This document shows, one piece after another, positions 28,489 to 35,860 of a stretch of 61,985 nt of DNA. The translations under genes and the position numbers were made by a program. Source of the DNA: an uncultured Moraxellaceae bacterium. GTDB taxonomy: Bacteria > Pseudomonadota > Gammaproteobacteria > Pseudomonadales > Moraxellaceae. Location of the stretch: positions 1 through 61,985 of the forward strand of contig CAJXOR010000003.1 in assembly GCA_913057715.1 (NCBI GenBank), in the 5' to 3' direction. A model generated the notes under the pieces. That model had not been told where the DNA came from. It saw only the letters and a list, made by a program, of their open reading frames with translations, and ran no database searches. The first letter of the stretch is position 1. Every line of letters begins with the position of its first letter.

Positions 28489-29781
28489 TTAAAGGATTGC
28501 GTCAGCAGTTCGCTTAGAAGCCTGTGACTGCTCAAAATGAATTAACAACGCACGGGAAACCGCCTTAGGCTGTTCTGCTTGTAGAAAATGTCCACAACGG
28601 GGTAAGTACACCGATCGAACCTGAGTATTGAAGCCTTTTGGCTGCCCCAGTTGTTTGTGCAACTGGATGTTCATGCAGCCATCATCTAGCCCTGCCAGCG
28701 CCAGTGTCGGGAGTGTGACTGGGCTCATCAAGTATCTGGCAGCTTGGCGATTTGCTGAGTGATGAAGGCTCAACAGGGCGCGGTAATAACGCGCTGCCGC
28801 CCATGCAATATCAGGATTACTAAATGCTGTGCGAGCTGGCTCAAATTCAGCGTCACTAAACGACCAACTTGGAGACCATGTTTTCCAGATCCGCTTCACA
28901 TAATTGGCGTTTTGCTTGGACAGCAGATGCTCAGCTTTATTCGACTGCATGACGAGCATATAAGAGGACATGCGCAGCTGCTTAGGCAAGTTCCAAACCG
29001 CGTAAGGCAGTCGAGTTTTTATGGGAATCGGAGGCACGGCGAGTAAGCTCAAGGAAAGCCACGCAGCTGGTTTTAGATTGGCCAACACCATGGCAATCGC
29101 GGCGCCCCAGTCATGACCAACCAAGTGTGCTGATTTAACGTTCAGCGCATCTTTCCACGCCAGCATATCCTCTGCCGCGGGCATAAGACCGTATTGAGCA
29201 TGGCGTTTGGCAGAGTCTGCTGTGTATCCGCGCAGCCACGGCACGAGGACTCGATAACCCGTCTGTACCAGACTTGTAATCACAGCATCCCAACTGCCGA
29301 GCCATGTCCCTGATTGGCGTCCTATATAAGCTCCTAAGACACTTAAAATAGCGGTCGTCAGTGCAATGATTAAACAGGCAACATAAGCATTAACAGCCAA
29401 CAGATTTAACGTAAAGCCTGCTGCCATCGCATCGAGACTGGTAGCTATGGCTAACGACAACAGTGTCTTATGACTTACATTGATCCGAGTATCATCATCG
29501 TTAACCGAACGCGACTCATAGAGCATCTTAATTCCAAGCGCGACCAGTATGACAAAAGCTATCCAAGAAGCCCCTTCAGCAAACCAACCCAGCATGGTAG
29601 AGCCAAGCGCATAACCAATCAGCGGCATCACTCCCTGAGCAACCCCGAAATAGACGCCAATGAGTAACGCCATTTTCATAAACTGCGACTTAACATCGCT
29701 TCTATGCGTTGAACCAAGACCGATTGCAGCCGCAAACGCATCCGCAGCCAGTGCTAACGCCAACAATAGTATTTCTAACAT
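28489..29781 (-). CDS. Chimeric ORF: MntP manganese exporter N-terminus fused to N-truncated epoxide-hydrolase-like alpha/beta hydrolase
   Basis: Residues 1-163 are an MntP-type exporter: repeated Asp-containing helices [11 protein letters not shown] and [13 protein letters not shown], with helices to [10 protein letters not shown]; only about the last 25 residues of MntP are missing. From residue 164 the frame is an alpha/beta hydrolase: [17 protein letters not shown], the nucleophile elbow LVGHDWGAA, an Asp in AGLDDGCM and a late [10 protein letters not shown]. The hydrolase lacks its first strands and the oxyanion HGFP-type loop. The join falls at GSW, a tripeptide natural to both families, near 29290-29301. 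The 430-aa frame is open throughout. Base use shifts at the join, so I read it as the left edge of the acquired island. Neither function is assured; MntP could survive. Confidence 0.8.
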   Translation of the reverse strand: MLEILLLALALAADAFAAAIGLGSTHRSDVKSQFMKMALLIGVYFGVAQGVMPLIGYALGSTMLGWFAEGASWIAFVILVALGIKMLYESRSVNDDDTRINVSHKTLLSLAIATSLDAMAAGFTLNLLAVNAYVACLIIALTTAILSVLGAYIGRQSGTWLGSWDAVITSLVQTGYRVLVPWLRGYTADSAKRHAQYGLMPAAEDMLAWKDALNVKSAHLVGHDWGAAIAMVLANLKPAAWLSLSLLAVPPIPIKTRLPYAVWNLPKQLRMSSYMLVMQSNKAEHLLSKQNANYVKRIWKTWSPSWSFSDAEFEPARTAFSNPDIAWAAARYYRALLSLHHSANRQAARYLMSPVTLPTLALAGLDDGCMNIQLHKQLGQPKGFNTQVRSVYLPRCGHFLQAEQPKAVSRALLIHFEQSQASKRTADAIL

Positions 29782-29814
29782 AAAAAATAGTACCCTTTAA
29801 GATGTTTTATTCTT

Positions 29815-30117
29815 CTACTTCATATAAGTTTTTAGTATCAACAATACATCTTCTATCTCTTGTTGGCGTTGTTGCTGGGTAATGTCCTCTGCCCCTAGAT
29901 GTTCTCTTATATGCTCTTCTAAAACCTCTTTCATAAGACCGTTTACCGCCCCCTTTAATGCCGCTATTTGCTGCAAAAGAGCCATGCATTCAGGATCGCC
30001 TTCTAATAAAGCTTCTATTGCTACTGACTGACCTTTGATACGTCTGATACGTCTGATACGTCTGATACGTCTGATACGTCCTAGTAGCTTGCTCTTACTT
30101 TTTTGAGTGTGTGAAAT
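29815..30117 (-). CDS. RcnR/DmeR-type Ni/Co-sensing repressor with expanded repeat and ATT start
   Basis: Translating the minus strand from ATT at 30117 gives a 100-aa protein (SHTQKSKSKLLGR... to LILKTYMK) that follows E. coli RcnR throughout. The nickel ligands fit exactly once a 9-residue insertion is removed: His3 after the start, Cys44 (RcnR Cys35), His69 (His60) and His73 (His64). The insertion is a tandem expansion of Arg-Ile-Arg in helix 1, from five 9-bp units at 30037-30081 where relatives have about two. No ATG, GTG or TTG exists at the proper start; ATT occupies the place of Met1, with GAGG 11 nt upstream. The gene may use ATT or be decaying. It is followed after 33 nt by the mntP chimera. 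Confidence 0.85.
   Translation of the reverse strand: MSHTQKSKSKLLGRIRRIRRIRRIRRIKGQSVAIEALLEGDPECMALLQQIAALKGAVNGLMKEVLEEHIREHLGAEDITQQQRQQEIEDVLLILKTYMK
30037..30081. repeat. Five 9-bp tandem repeats inside the rcnR-like gene
   Basis: GATACGTCT is repeated, the last copy ending in C instead of T. In frame on the minus strand this encodes repeated Arg-Ile-Arg. The unit is a multiple of three, so copy-number changes would alter protein length without a frameshift. Confidence 0.95.
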
Positions 30118-30138
30118 TATTTTTATTGCCTCATTTTA

Positions 30139-30153
30139 TACTGGGGGGTAGTA
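30139..30153. promoter_or_regulatory. RcnR operator TACT-G6-N-AGTA
   Basis: The sequence TACTGGGGGGTAGTA is a perfect match to the known RcnR recognition pattern TACT-G6-N-AGTA. It lies between the divergent repressor and dmeF starts and abuts both candidate promoters, so it can control both directions. Confidence 0.9.
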
Positions 30154-30170
30154 TATTTATTAATGATGTT

Positions 30171-30176
30171 TATAAT
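30171..30176 (+). promoter_or_regulatory. Candidate -10 box of dmeF
   Basis: A perfect TATAAT lies 44 nt before the dmeF start. The matching -35 position overlaps the right half of the RcnR operator and is weak, consistent with repression by promoter occlusion. Confidence 0.55.
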
Positions 30177-30220
30177 ACATAAGATTGCCATCTTTTCATA
30201 TATAGCTAGGGATTTAAAAC

Positions 30221-31135
30221 TTGAAAGAATCAACTATTCAGTGGGAACACTCTCATGATTTCGGTGTCGATAGCGCCCAAAACAAATCTAAAGTAAAGAT
30301 TGTATTTTGGTTGACGACGATAATCATGGTTTTAGAGATCGCTGCTGGTACATGGTCTGGCTCTATGGCATTATTTGCTGATGGGTGGCACATGGGCACG
30401 CATTCAGCTGCATTTCTTATCGCTATCTTTGCTTATTCATACGCTAAAAAGAATGCTAATAATAAATCATTTAGTTTTGGTACGGGCAAGGTAAATTATC
30501 TCGGTGGTTTTGCGAGTGCTATTGCATTAGCCATTGTCGCATTATTAATGGTTGTAGAATCAGTCCAACGAATAATAGAGCCAAACAATATATATTTTAA
30601 CGAAGCCATTATCGTGGCTGTTGTCGGTCTAATCGTAAACATAGTGTCGGCATTTATACTTAAAGATGACCATCACCATCATGATCATCATGGCGATTCC
30701 GACCATCATCATGACCATGACCACAATATGAAAGCGGCTTATTTACATGTTTTAGCGGATGCACTCACTTCTGTGCTTGCTATCGTGGCGTTATTAACTG
30801 GTAAATATATGGGCATCATCTGGATTGATCCTGTCATGGGCATTGTCGGTGCAATAGTGATTCTTCACTGGTCTTATGGATTGATCAAAGAATCGAGTAC
30901 CGTGCTTTTAGATAAATCTGTTGATGTTTCAACTTTTGAGAAGATATCGCAGACTCTCGATAAGAGAAATACGATTATTAACGATATTCATGTGTGGAAA
31001 ATAGCGTCAACCCACCAAGCCGCCATTCTTTCAGTGTCCTCACCATCCCCTTTAAGTACGGAAGAATACAAAAAAATATTATCAGAATCTCTACCTCAAA
31101 TTTCTCATGTCTCTGTTGAAATTAATAAAATCTGA
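30221..31135 (+). CDS. dmeF: Cation diffusion facilitator DmeF (Co/Ni efflux)
   Basis: A 304-aa inner-membrane CDF exporter. Six membrane helices are visible; the transport site is formed by Asp54/His57 (FADGWHMGTH) in helix 2 and His176/Asp180 (HVLADALTS) in helix 5. A histidine-rich loop at 149-168, with runs such as DDHHHHDHHGDSDHHHDHD, lies between helices 4 and 5, as in DmeF. The C-terminal cytosolic domain ends at HVSVEINKI. The start is TTG at 30221, with AGGG 9 nt upstream. The divergent RcnR-type repressor and operator strongly support Co/Ni rather than Zn as the main substrate. Confidence 0.88.
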   Translation: MKESTIQWEHSHDFGVDSAQNKSKVKIVFWLTTIIMVLEIAAGTWSGSMALFADGWHMGTHSAAFLIAIFAYSYAKKNANNKSFSFGTGKVNYLGGFASAIALAIVALLMVVESVQRIIEPNNIYFNEAIIVAVVGLIVNIVSAFILKDDHHHHDHHGDSDHHHDHDHNMKAAYLHVLADALTSVLAIVALLTGKYMGIIWIDPVMGIVGAIVILHWSYGLIKESSTVLLDKSVDVSTFEKISQTLDKRNTIINDIHVWKIASTHQAAILSVSSPSPLSTEEYKKILSESLPQISHVSVEINKI

Positions 31136-31187
31136 ATGGGGTGATCTGAATCTAGGAGCGTGCTTTGATAAACCAGTAGCATAGTAA

Positions 31188-31206
31188 GCTTCAGATTATC
31201 TGAAGC
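31188..31206. repeat. Perfect inverted repeat between convergent dmeF and nreB-like genes
   Basis: Nine-base arms GCTTCAGAT and ATCTGAAGC flank a single T, in the 174-nt gap. There is no T-run on either side. It could be a weak terminator or a protein site. Confidence 0.5.
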
Positions 31207-31309
31207 CGTGTATCGTTCATTGGTTTTTGGAAAGAAAGTCCTTAGTGGCACCCTTTTTAAACACCAATGCTTTCGCAATGAAAACCCCTTGTTATATATA
31301 GATTCGACA

Positions 31310-32656
31310 TCAAGAACCTGAACTTGGCCAACGAGGGTGATAGTCATCGACTACGAAAGGATGGGTATGGCGTATGCCGTTAGGTGTAGGAGATCCAGTA
31401 GCATGGACATGACCTTCTGGCAAATTCGAATGCTCGTGTTCAATCTCTTTTAAGTCAATAGATGGCCAGACTCTAAAAGCCGCCCATACCGCTAGTGCAG
31501 CCGCACAGCCTAATACCGCAAAAGCTACGGTCATACTGTAGCGAGCACCCAACCAACCCGCTAACGGATAAAATACCAACCAACTGACATGAGACAAAGC
31601 AAACTGAGCGGCAAACAGTGCTGGGCGATCTTCTTGATGTGAGGAACGCCATAACAAGCGTCCAGAAGGGGTTTGAGCAGCAGAATAACCCAAACCTAGC
31701 ACGAACCATAAGACCATGAGCGAGTTTTGTCCCATCATCACTGTTCCAGCGAACATCCCCACCACCAACAACCCCACGCCACTCAACATGACACTACGGT
31801 CTGTCAGCTTAACCAGTAAGCTTGGCAAAGCCAATGCAGCAATCATAGAACCAGCACCGAAGCTTGCCAATGCTAATGCCACTGCGCTCTGAGTGAGTCC
31901 CATGCCACCCTGAATAATCACCACTGTATTCACAAAGACCATAGACGCTGCGGCAGACACAGCAACATTGACCGCGAGTAATCCGCGCAGTCGAGGGGTG
32001 GCTAAATAGATTCGAATGCCGCGTGTGGTTCTATCATAAATGCTACGGCGCGCGGGCATAGCATGCGCGGGTAGCGTGACCGACACGACCAATATGGCAG
32101 ACGCTAAAAATCCCAGTACCGTCCCCGTAAACAGATTGTGGAAGCTCATTACTGTCAGCAATGCTGCTGCTAACATGGGACTGACCAGACTTTCCATATC
32201 GTACGCGAGGCGTGAAAGCGATAAGGCTTTGGTGTAATCCTGCTCATCAGGTAGAACGTCAGGAATAGTGGCTTGAAAAGTCGGCGTGAATGCTGCTGAG
32301 GCGGCTTGCAATACAAAGATCAGCACGTAAATTTCCCAGATTTGGGAGACAAAGGGCAGTAGCAGAGCGACACCTGCTCGTATCACATCCAGCGTTACCA
32401 GCATGGTACGTTTAGGCAGCCGCTCGGCAAAGGCCGCTGCAATGGGTGCTACGCCAACATAGGCAATCATTTTGATGGCCAATGCGGTTCCCATAACGAC
32501 CCCAGCGTTATTACCTGCCAAATCAAAAGCTAGTAGCCCAAGCGCCACAGTAGCTAAACCTGTGCCAATCAGGGCAATCACTTGCGCGGCAAATAAATGA
32601 CGATAAGTTCGATTTGCAAAGATACTAAGCACGGAGTGTCTCTTCAGGTCAGTCAA
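31310..32656 (-). CDS. NreB-like MFS nickel exporter with His-rich C terminus
   Basis: A 448-aa major-facilitator protein with 12 predicted helices, beginning ANRTYRHLFAAQVIALIGTG, and the MFS loop-2/3 motif AERLPKRTM. The last 45 residues are histidine-rich (EHEHSNLPEGHVHATG, IRHTHPFVVDDYHP), a feature of NreB/NrsD nickel exporters. The start is TTG at 32656, with AAGG 4 nt upstream. It is 6 nt downstream of a CsoR-type repressor gene and next to HupE/UreJ genes, so nickel or cobalt efflux is the likely job. Confirmation would need metal assays. Confidence 0.8.
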   Translation of the reverse strand: MTDLKRHSVLSIFANRTYRHLFAAQVIALIGTGLATVALGLLAFDLAGNNAGVVMGTALAIKMIAYVGVAPIAAAFAERLPKRTMLVTLDVIRAGVALLLPFVSQIWEIYVLIFVLQAASAAFTPTFQATIPDVLPDEQDYTKALSLSRLAYDMESLVSPMLAAALLTVMSFHNLFTGTVLGFLASAILVVSVTLPAHAMPARRSIYDRTTRGIRIYLATPRLRGLLAVNVAVSAAASMVFVNTVVIIQGGMGLTQSAVALALASFGAGSMIAALALPSLLVKLTDRSVMLSGVGLLVVGMFAGTVMMGQNSLMVLWFVLGLGYSAAQTPSGRLLWRSSHQEDRPALFAAQFALSHVSWLVFYPLAGWLGARYSMTVAFAVLGCAAALAVWAAFRVWPSIDLKEIEHEHSNLPEGHVHATGSPTPNGIRHTHPFVVDDYHPRWPSSGS

Positions 32657-32662
32657 CTAACC

Positions 32663-32941
32663 TTATAGGTAACGAGTTATTTCCTTGAACTCCTCGATAG
32701 AATTCTGCTGATCTTTATCAACAGACCCTAGCAAGTCTTCAAGGCAATGATCCAAATGGTCTTGAATTAAAATTTTCTTGGCTTGATGAATGGCATTCTC
32801 GACCGCTTGCAGTTGCTGTGCTATATCAAGACAAGTTCGACCCGCAACCAACATCTCTATTGTACTACTTAGATGTCCATTCGCTTTTTTGAGGCGTGTG
32901 ATAACGGCTGGGTGAGACTCATGAATGTGTGGTTTTTTCAT
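32663..32941 (-). CDS. CsoR/RcnR-family metal-sensing repressor
   Basis: A 92-aa all-helical repressor. It carries Cys37, His62 and Cys66 (GRTCLDI, QDHLDHCLE), the Cys-His-Cys set of CsoR-type sensors, plus N-terminal His5, His7 and His10 that could add Ni/Co ligands. It heads the operon with the nreB-like gene and faces hupE across a 261-nt gap that holds a palindromic candidate operator. It differs from the RcnR-type gene at 29815, so the island has two independent metal sensors. Confidence 0.85.
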   Translation of the reverse strand: MKKPHIHESHPAVITRLKKANGHLSSTIEMLVAGRTCLDIAQQLQAVENAIHQAKKILIQDHLDHCLEDLLGSVDKDQQNSIEEFKEITRYL

Positions 32942-33010
32942 AATGGAAATATCTTTTCTCTAGGGAGCATTATTATACCTCATAGAAAACTTAAACTTTT
33001 CATTGACCTT

Positions 33011-33027
33011 ATCCCCACCTAGGGGAT
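33011..33027. promoter_or_regulatory. Candidate CsoR-type operator
   Basis: ATCCCC and GGGGAT arms around ACCTA form a GC-rich inverted repeat (ATCCCCACCTAGGGGAT) inside an AT-rich gap, between the repressor and hupE. G-tract inverted repeats are typical operators for this repressor family. The match is inferred, not a known consensus. Confidence 0.5.
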
Positions 33028-33202
33028 ATCATCCTACTCCTTAGTTATTCGTTTTGCATTTAAAATTTTCATGATTTTAAGTATTACTCTATAAAGAAGC
33101 ACTTAGTTATGAAAACCATAATGCCTTCTTTGACTGATATCAGAAGTTTTAATGGTATTACCTACACCGCGTATCCACTATTCTCACATCATAGGAATCC
33201 TA

Positions 33203-33943
33203 ATGCACAGCTATGTCTACAATAGGCTTCCAAGATCGCCATGGGCGACTTGGCAGACCCGTCTGCTATTGTTCTCAGCACTTCTTATTTATCTTCTTAC
33301 TGGTAGTAGTGAAGCTTTGGCTCACGCGGTAACCGCGGGAGACAAAGGCTATATTCAGGAAATTTCAGGGGTTAATATCTTACCCTTTATGTACTTGGGT
33401 GCTAAACATATGATCACGGGATATGACCACATCCTGTTTCTCTTTGGGGTTATCTTTTTTCTCTACCGTATGAAGCACATCGGCATCTATGTGAGCTTAT
33501 TTGCGTTAGGTCATTCCACAACGATGATCTTAGGCGTGTACTTTAACATCGGTATGAACAGCTATCTGATTGATGCCATTATTGGCCTCTCTGTTGTTTA
33601 CAAAGCTTTAGACAATATTGGTGCGTATCAAAGGTGGTTCGGGTATCAACCAAATACCAAAATAGCGGTGCTAATCTTTGGTCTTTTCCACGGCTTTGGG
33701 TTATCAACTAAGCTCCTTGAATATGAGATGTCGCCTGACGGCCTGCTACCTAATTTGCTTGCATTTAACGTGGGTGTGGAGATTGGGCAGTTACTGGCTC
33801 TAGCAATCATATTAATTGGCATGAGCTATTGGCGTCGTACGCTAAGTTTCATCCGTAACGCCTATACCGCCAACGTCGCCATGATGAGCGCAGGATTTAT
33901 TTTAGTGGGCATGCAGCTCACTGGCTATTTAATGTCTTCTTAA
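33203..33943 (+). CDS. HupE/UreJ-family metal transporter
   Basis: A 246-aa membrane protein with a cleavable-looking N-terminal hydrophobic segment ending ...SEALAHA, then about six helices. HMITGYDHILFLFGVIFFL and LGHSTTMILG are the HupE/UreJ_2 signatures with conserved His and Asp; GLFHGFGLSTKLLE follows. HupE/UreJ proteins are secondary nickel/cobalt permeases. I chose the ATG at 33203 because AGGA lies 8 nt upstream; the upstream ATG at 33152 has none. It is followed after 16 nt by its usual partner gene. Confidence 0.85.
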   Translation: MHSYVYNRLPRSPWATWQTRLLLFSALLIYLLTGSSEALAHAVTAGDKGYIQEISGVNILPFMYLGAKHMITGYDHILFLFGVIFFLYRMKHIGIYVSLFALGHSTTMILGVYFNIGMNSYLIDAIIGLSVVYKALDNIGAYQRWFGYQPNTKIAVLIFGLFHGFGLSTKLLEYEMSPDGLLPNLLAFNVGVEIGQLLALAIILIGMSYWRRTLSFIRNAYTANVAMMSAGFILVGMQLTGYLMSS

Positions 33944-33959
33944 TTCAAGGATTCCCAAT

Positions 33960-34583
33960 ATGTATAACAGTGACACCCCACTACAAGCTGAACTTCCCAC
34001 TTCAAAGCAGCTTATAAAATCTACTGTTCTGGCCGCAATCGCAGCAGTGGTTCTTTTATTTACGGTGGTTCTCCCCGCTGAATATGGTATCGACCCTACT
34101 GGGGTTGGTAGTATTCTTCAATTGACAGAAATGGGACAGGTTAAGCAGCAATTGGCAGATGAAGCTGCCGCCGATGCGGCTGGTTTACTAGTAGCTGAAA
34201 CACCAAGTATAGATAATGTGGCCGAACAAGCAGTGAGTACCACACTTTCTGACACTGCTGTCGCTAGTGGTGAATGGCGTGATGAAATTCCCTTCACCTT
34301 GACGCCAGGTGAAGGATTAGAGATTAAAATGAAAATGGATTCAGGTGGCAAGGCTGAATACTCTTGGGTCGTGGCAGGTGGTGATTTGAACTTTGATACC
34401 CATGGCGATGCATTAGGCAAGGCCATCAGTTATGAGAAAGGTCGCGGAGTTGCCGCTGATGAAGGCGTTCTAGAAGCTGCATTCACAGGCAATCACGGCT
34501 GGTTTTGGCGCAATCGTGGTGATTCAGATGTTGAAGTTATTCTGCGTACCCGTGGCGATTACAGCACTATTAAAACGATGTAA
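33960..34583 (+). CDS. Transmembrane anchor protein, partner of HupE/UreJ
   Basis: A 207-aa protein with one membrane helix near residues 22-40 (STVLAAIAAVVLLFTVVLP) and an exported C-terminal domain containing EIPFTLTPGEGLEIKMKM and AAFTGNHGWFWRNRGD. From memory, proteins of this type sit next to HupE/UreJ in metal-resistance islands of Acinetobacter and relatives and are annotated only as transmembrane anchor proteins. The domain looks like a beta-sandwich sensor or chaperone, but its biochemical role is not known to me. Confidence 0.75.
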   Translation: MYNSDTPLQAELPTSKQLIKSTVLAAIAAVVLLFTVVLPAEYGIDPTGVGSILQLTEMGQVKQQLADEAAADAAGLLVAETPSIDNVAEQAVSTTLSDTAVASGEWRDEIPFTLTPGEGLEIKMKMDSGGKAEYSWVVAGGDLNFDTHGDALGKAISYEKGRGVAADEGVLEAAFTGNHGWFWRNRGDSDVEVILRTRGDYSTIKTM

Positions 34584-34658
34584 AGAAAGTAGTGGTTAGT
34601 TCTTGCCGTACTATCTAATTGAAAACAGAGCTGTCTCACTAAGATTATAGCAACCAGC

Positions 34659-34715
34659 TAAATAAACTTAATCCTCGCATTAGAACATAAGTGGTCTAAT
34701 GCGAGGACTTATTTA
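34659..34715. repeat. Large imperfect inverted repeat after the HupE operon
   Basis: Perfect 12-base inner arms at 34673-34684 (CCTCGCATTAGA) and 34695-34706 surround a 10-base loop. Outer arms TAAATAA / TTATTTA extend it. There is no T-run, so it is not a classic terminator. It lies between the convergent membrane-anchor and DUF6122 genes. Confidence 0.75.
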
Positions 34716-34806
34716 GGATTGGATAGCGATGTATACATGCTACTTCTAGGAGTTATTGAAGAGGTGATCTATAAGAGAAGCACAAAGGGACGTAGTCACA
34801 GCCGTA

Positions 34807-35196
34807 TCAAAACTTAGTGGCTCTGGCAAGCCACGCTACCAAATCACGGGCAGGAGCCTCAACCAAACACTGCGGACAATTAAGATAGGTCATCACGCAA
34901 TCATTTAAATCAGTTAGCGTATGTAGTAATAATCCCAAACCAATTATTTTATAGGGCTTAGGTAGAAACAACATAACTGCATATACTACCATTGCATAAT
35001 AAGTATGGAGTGGATGAAAATTGATACTACAGCGATCGGGCGAGAAAATAGGCGTAGCTATCAAATGATCTAGATCCACCAGCATAGTGGCTAACAAGAT
35101 CAAATATACGCGTTTATAGTCATTACGAAAAAATGTATAGGCGATGATCAACGGCATGCCAAAGTGTAGAAAATAATGGATAACAACTTGAATCAT
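34807..35196 (-). CDS. DUF6122-like membrane protein
   Basis: A 129-aa hydrophobic protein with about four helices. The stretch LLATMLVDLDHLIATPIF and SINFHPLHTYYAMVV place conserved Asp and His residues at membrane edges, resembling metal-dependent membrane hydrolases of the DUF457/YdjM type. The DUF6122 assignment is from memory. The C terminus ends with a Cys pair (NCPQC). It is often seen as cargo near metal-resistance genes; function unknown. Confidence 0.65.
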   Translation of the reverse strand: MIQVVIHYFLHFGMPLIIAYTFFRNDYKRVYLILLATMLVDLDHLIATPIFSPDRCSINFHPLHTYYAMVVYAVMLFLPKPYKIIGLGLLLHTLTDLNDCVMTYLNCPQCLVEAPARDLVAWLARATKF

Positions 35197-35566
35197 CGTT
35201 TTTTCCGATTTAAGATAGTTTGTAATGGCTCATCAATCTCAGATAAAACATAAGATATTTTTTTCTTTAGAGTGCATGTGAAACATATGCATCATACACT
35301 CACTCTCTCATTATTGTACCTGTACAAAAAATCACTAGTTAATATAGGGTATACCCTAAGAGAACCATCAAAAAGGCTTCAAAAACCTATTAATAGACCA
35401 CTTAAAATAGACTGGTATAATGGAACCACTTATAACAGATTATAAAAGTACCTATGTTTGTCAAAACATATTTGAAAAATACGACTAAACAGCTATCTAC
35501 CTAACCCAAACTTATAATTAAATCAACTTCCGAGAGTATATAGTTCCACGAGATTTAGTCAGAACC
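35197..35566. promoter_or_regulatory. 370-nt AT-rich gap with two perfect palindromes
   Basis: No gene is seen. Two palindromes lie close together: TTGTACCTGTACAA at 35314-35327 (six-base arms, CT centre) and TAGGGTATACCCTA at 35345-35358 (14-base perfect). They lie 120-160 nt upstream of the DUF6122 start and could be operators of this gene. I cannot name a regulator for them. Confidence 0.5.
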
Positions 35567-35776
35567 TTAGACTAAGTCTTGTATCTCAATCTCCAGCGCA
35601 TCACATATCTCATAAGCTTTCTTGAGCGTAATGTTCTTCTCTCCTCGTTCTATATTCCCCATATAGCTTCGATCAATACCAGCCATCTCTGCCAATCTTT
35701 CTTGGGATATTCCTTTACTTTTACGCATCTCACGGACACGCTTCCCAAAGGCAATCATGCGATCATCTGTTGTCAT
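35567..35776 (-). CDS. XRE-family helix-turn-helix regulator
   Basis: A 69-aa DNA-binding protein, almost entirely one HTH_3 domain: FGKRVREMRKSKGISQERLA, then EMAGIDRSYMGNIERGEKN with the recognition helix, and AYEICDALEIEIQDL. This size and layout match controller proteins and antitoxin-type regulators. The start is uncertain: ATG at 35776 is the first ATG; an upstream TTG at 35803 and a GTG are in frame. It is divergent from the zinc-ribbon gene at 35861 with an inverted repeat between them, so it probably regulates that gene and itself. Confidence 0.85.
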   Translation of the reverse strand: MTTDDRMIAFGKRVREMRKSKGISQERLAEMAGIDRSYMGNIERGEKNITLKKAYEICDALEIEIQDLV

Positions 35777-35783
35777 CTCATTA

Positions 35784-35816
35784 ACCACTGCTAAAGATAG
35801 CAATACTCACAGTGGT
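35784..35816. promoter_or_regulatory. Candidate operator of the XRE regulator
   Basis: ACCACTG (35784-35790) and CAGTGGT (35810-35816) form a seven-base inverted repeat with about two helical turns between centres. A small GCTA/TAGC repeat lies within. It occupies the gap shared by the regulator and the divergent gene. Confidence 0.45.
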
Positions 35817-35860
35817 AAGCTACAATATACACGGGATATAGTCGGTATCAAGAGGTGAGC

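Noticed and set aside
29811-29840. dif/XerC-like site ACTTCATATAA near the rcnR end
   Set aside because: One half resembles a XerC arm, but the 6-base spacer is not followed by a XerD-like arm, so a pdif site is not supported.
30037-30081. CRISPR-like array
   Set aside because: The units are 9 bp with no spacers and lie in frame in a gene; it is a tandem repeat.
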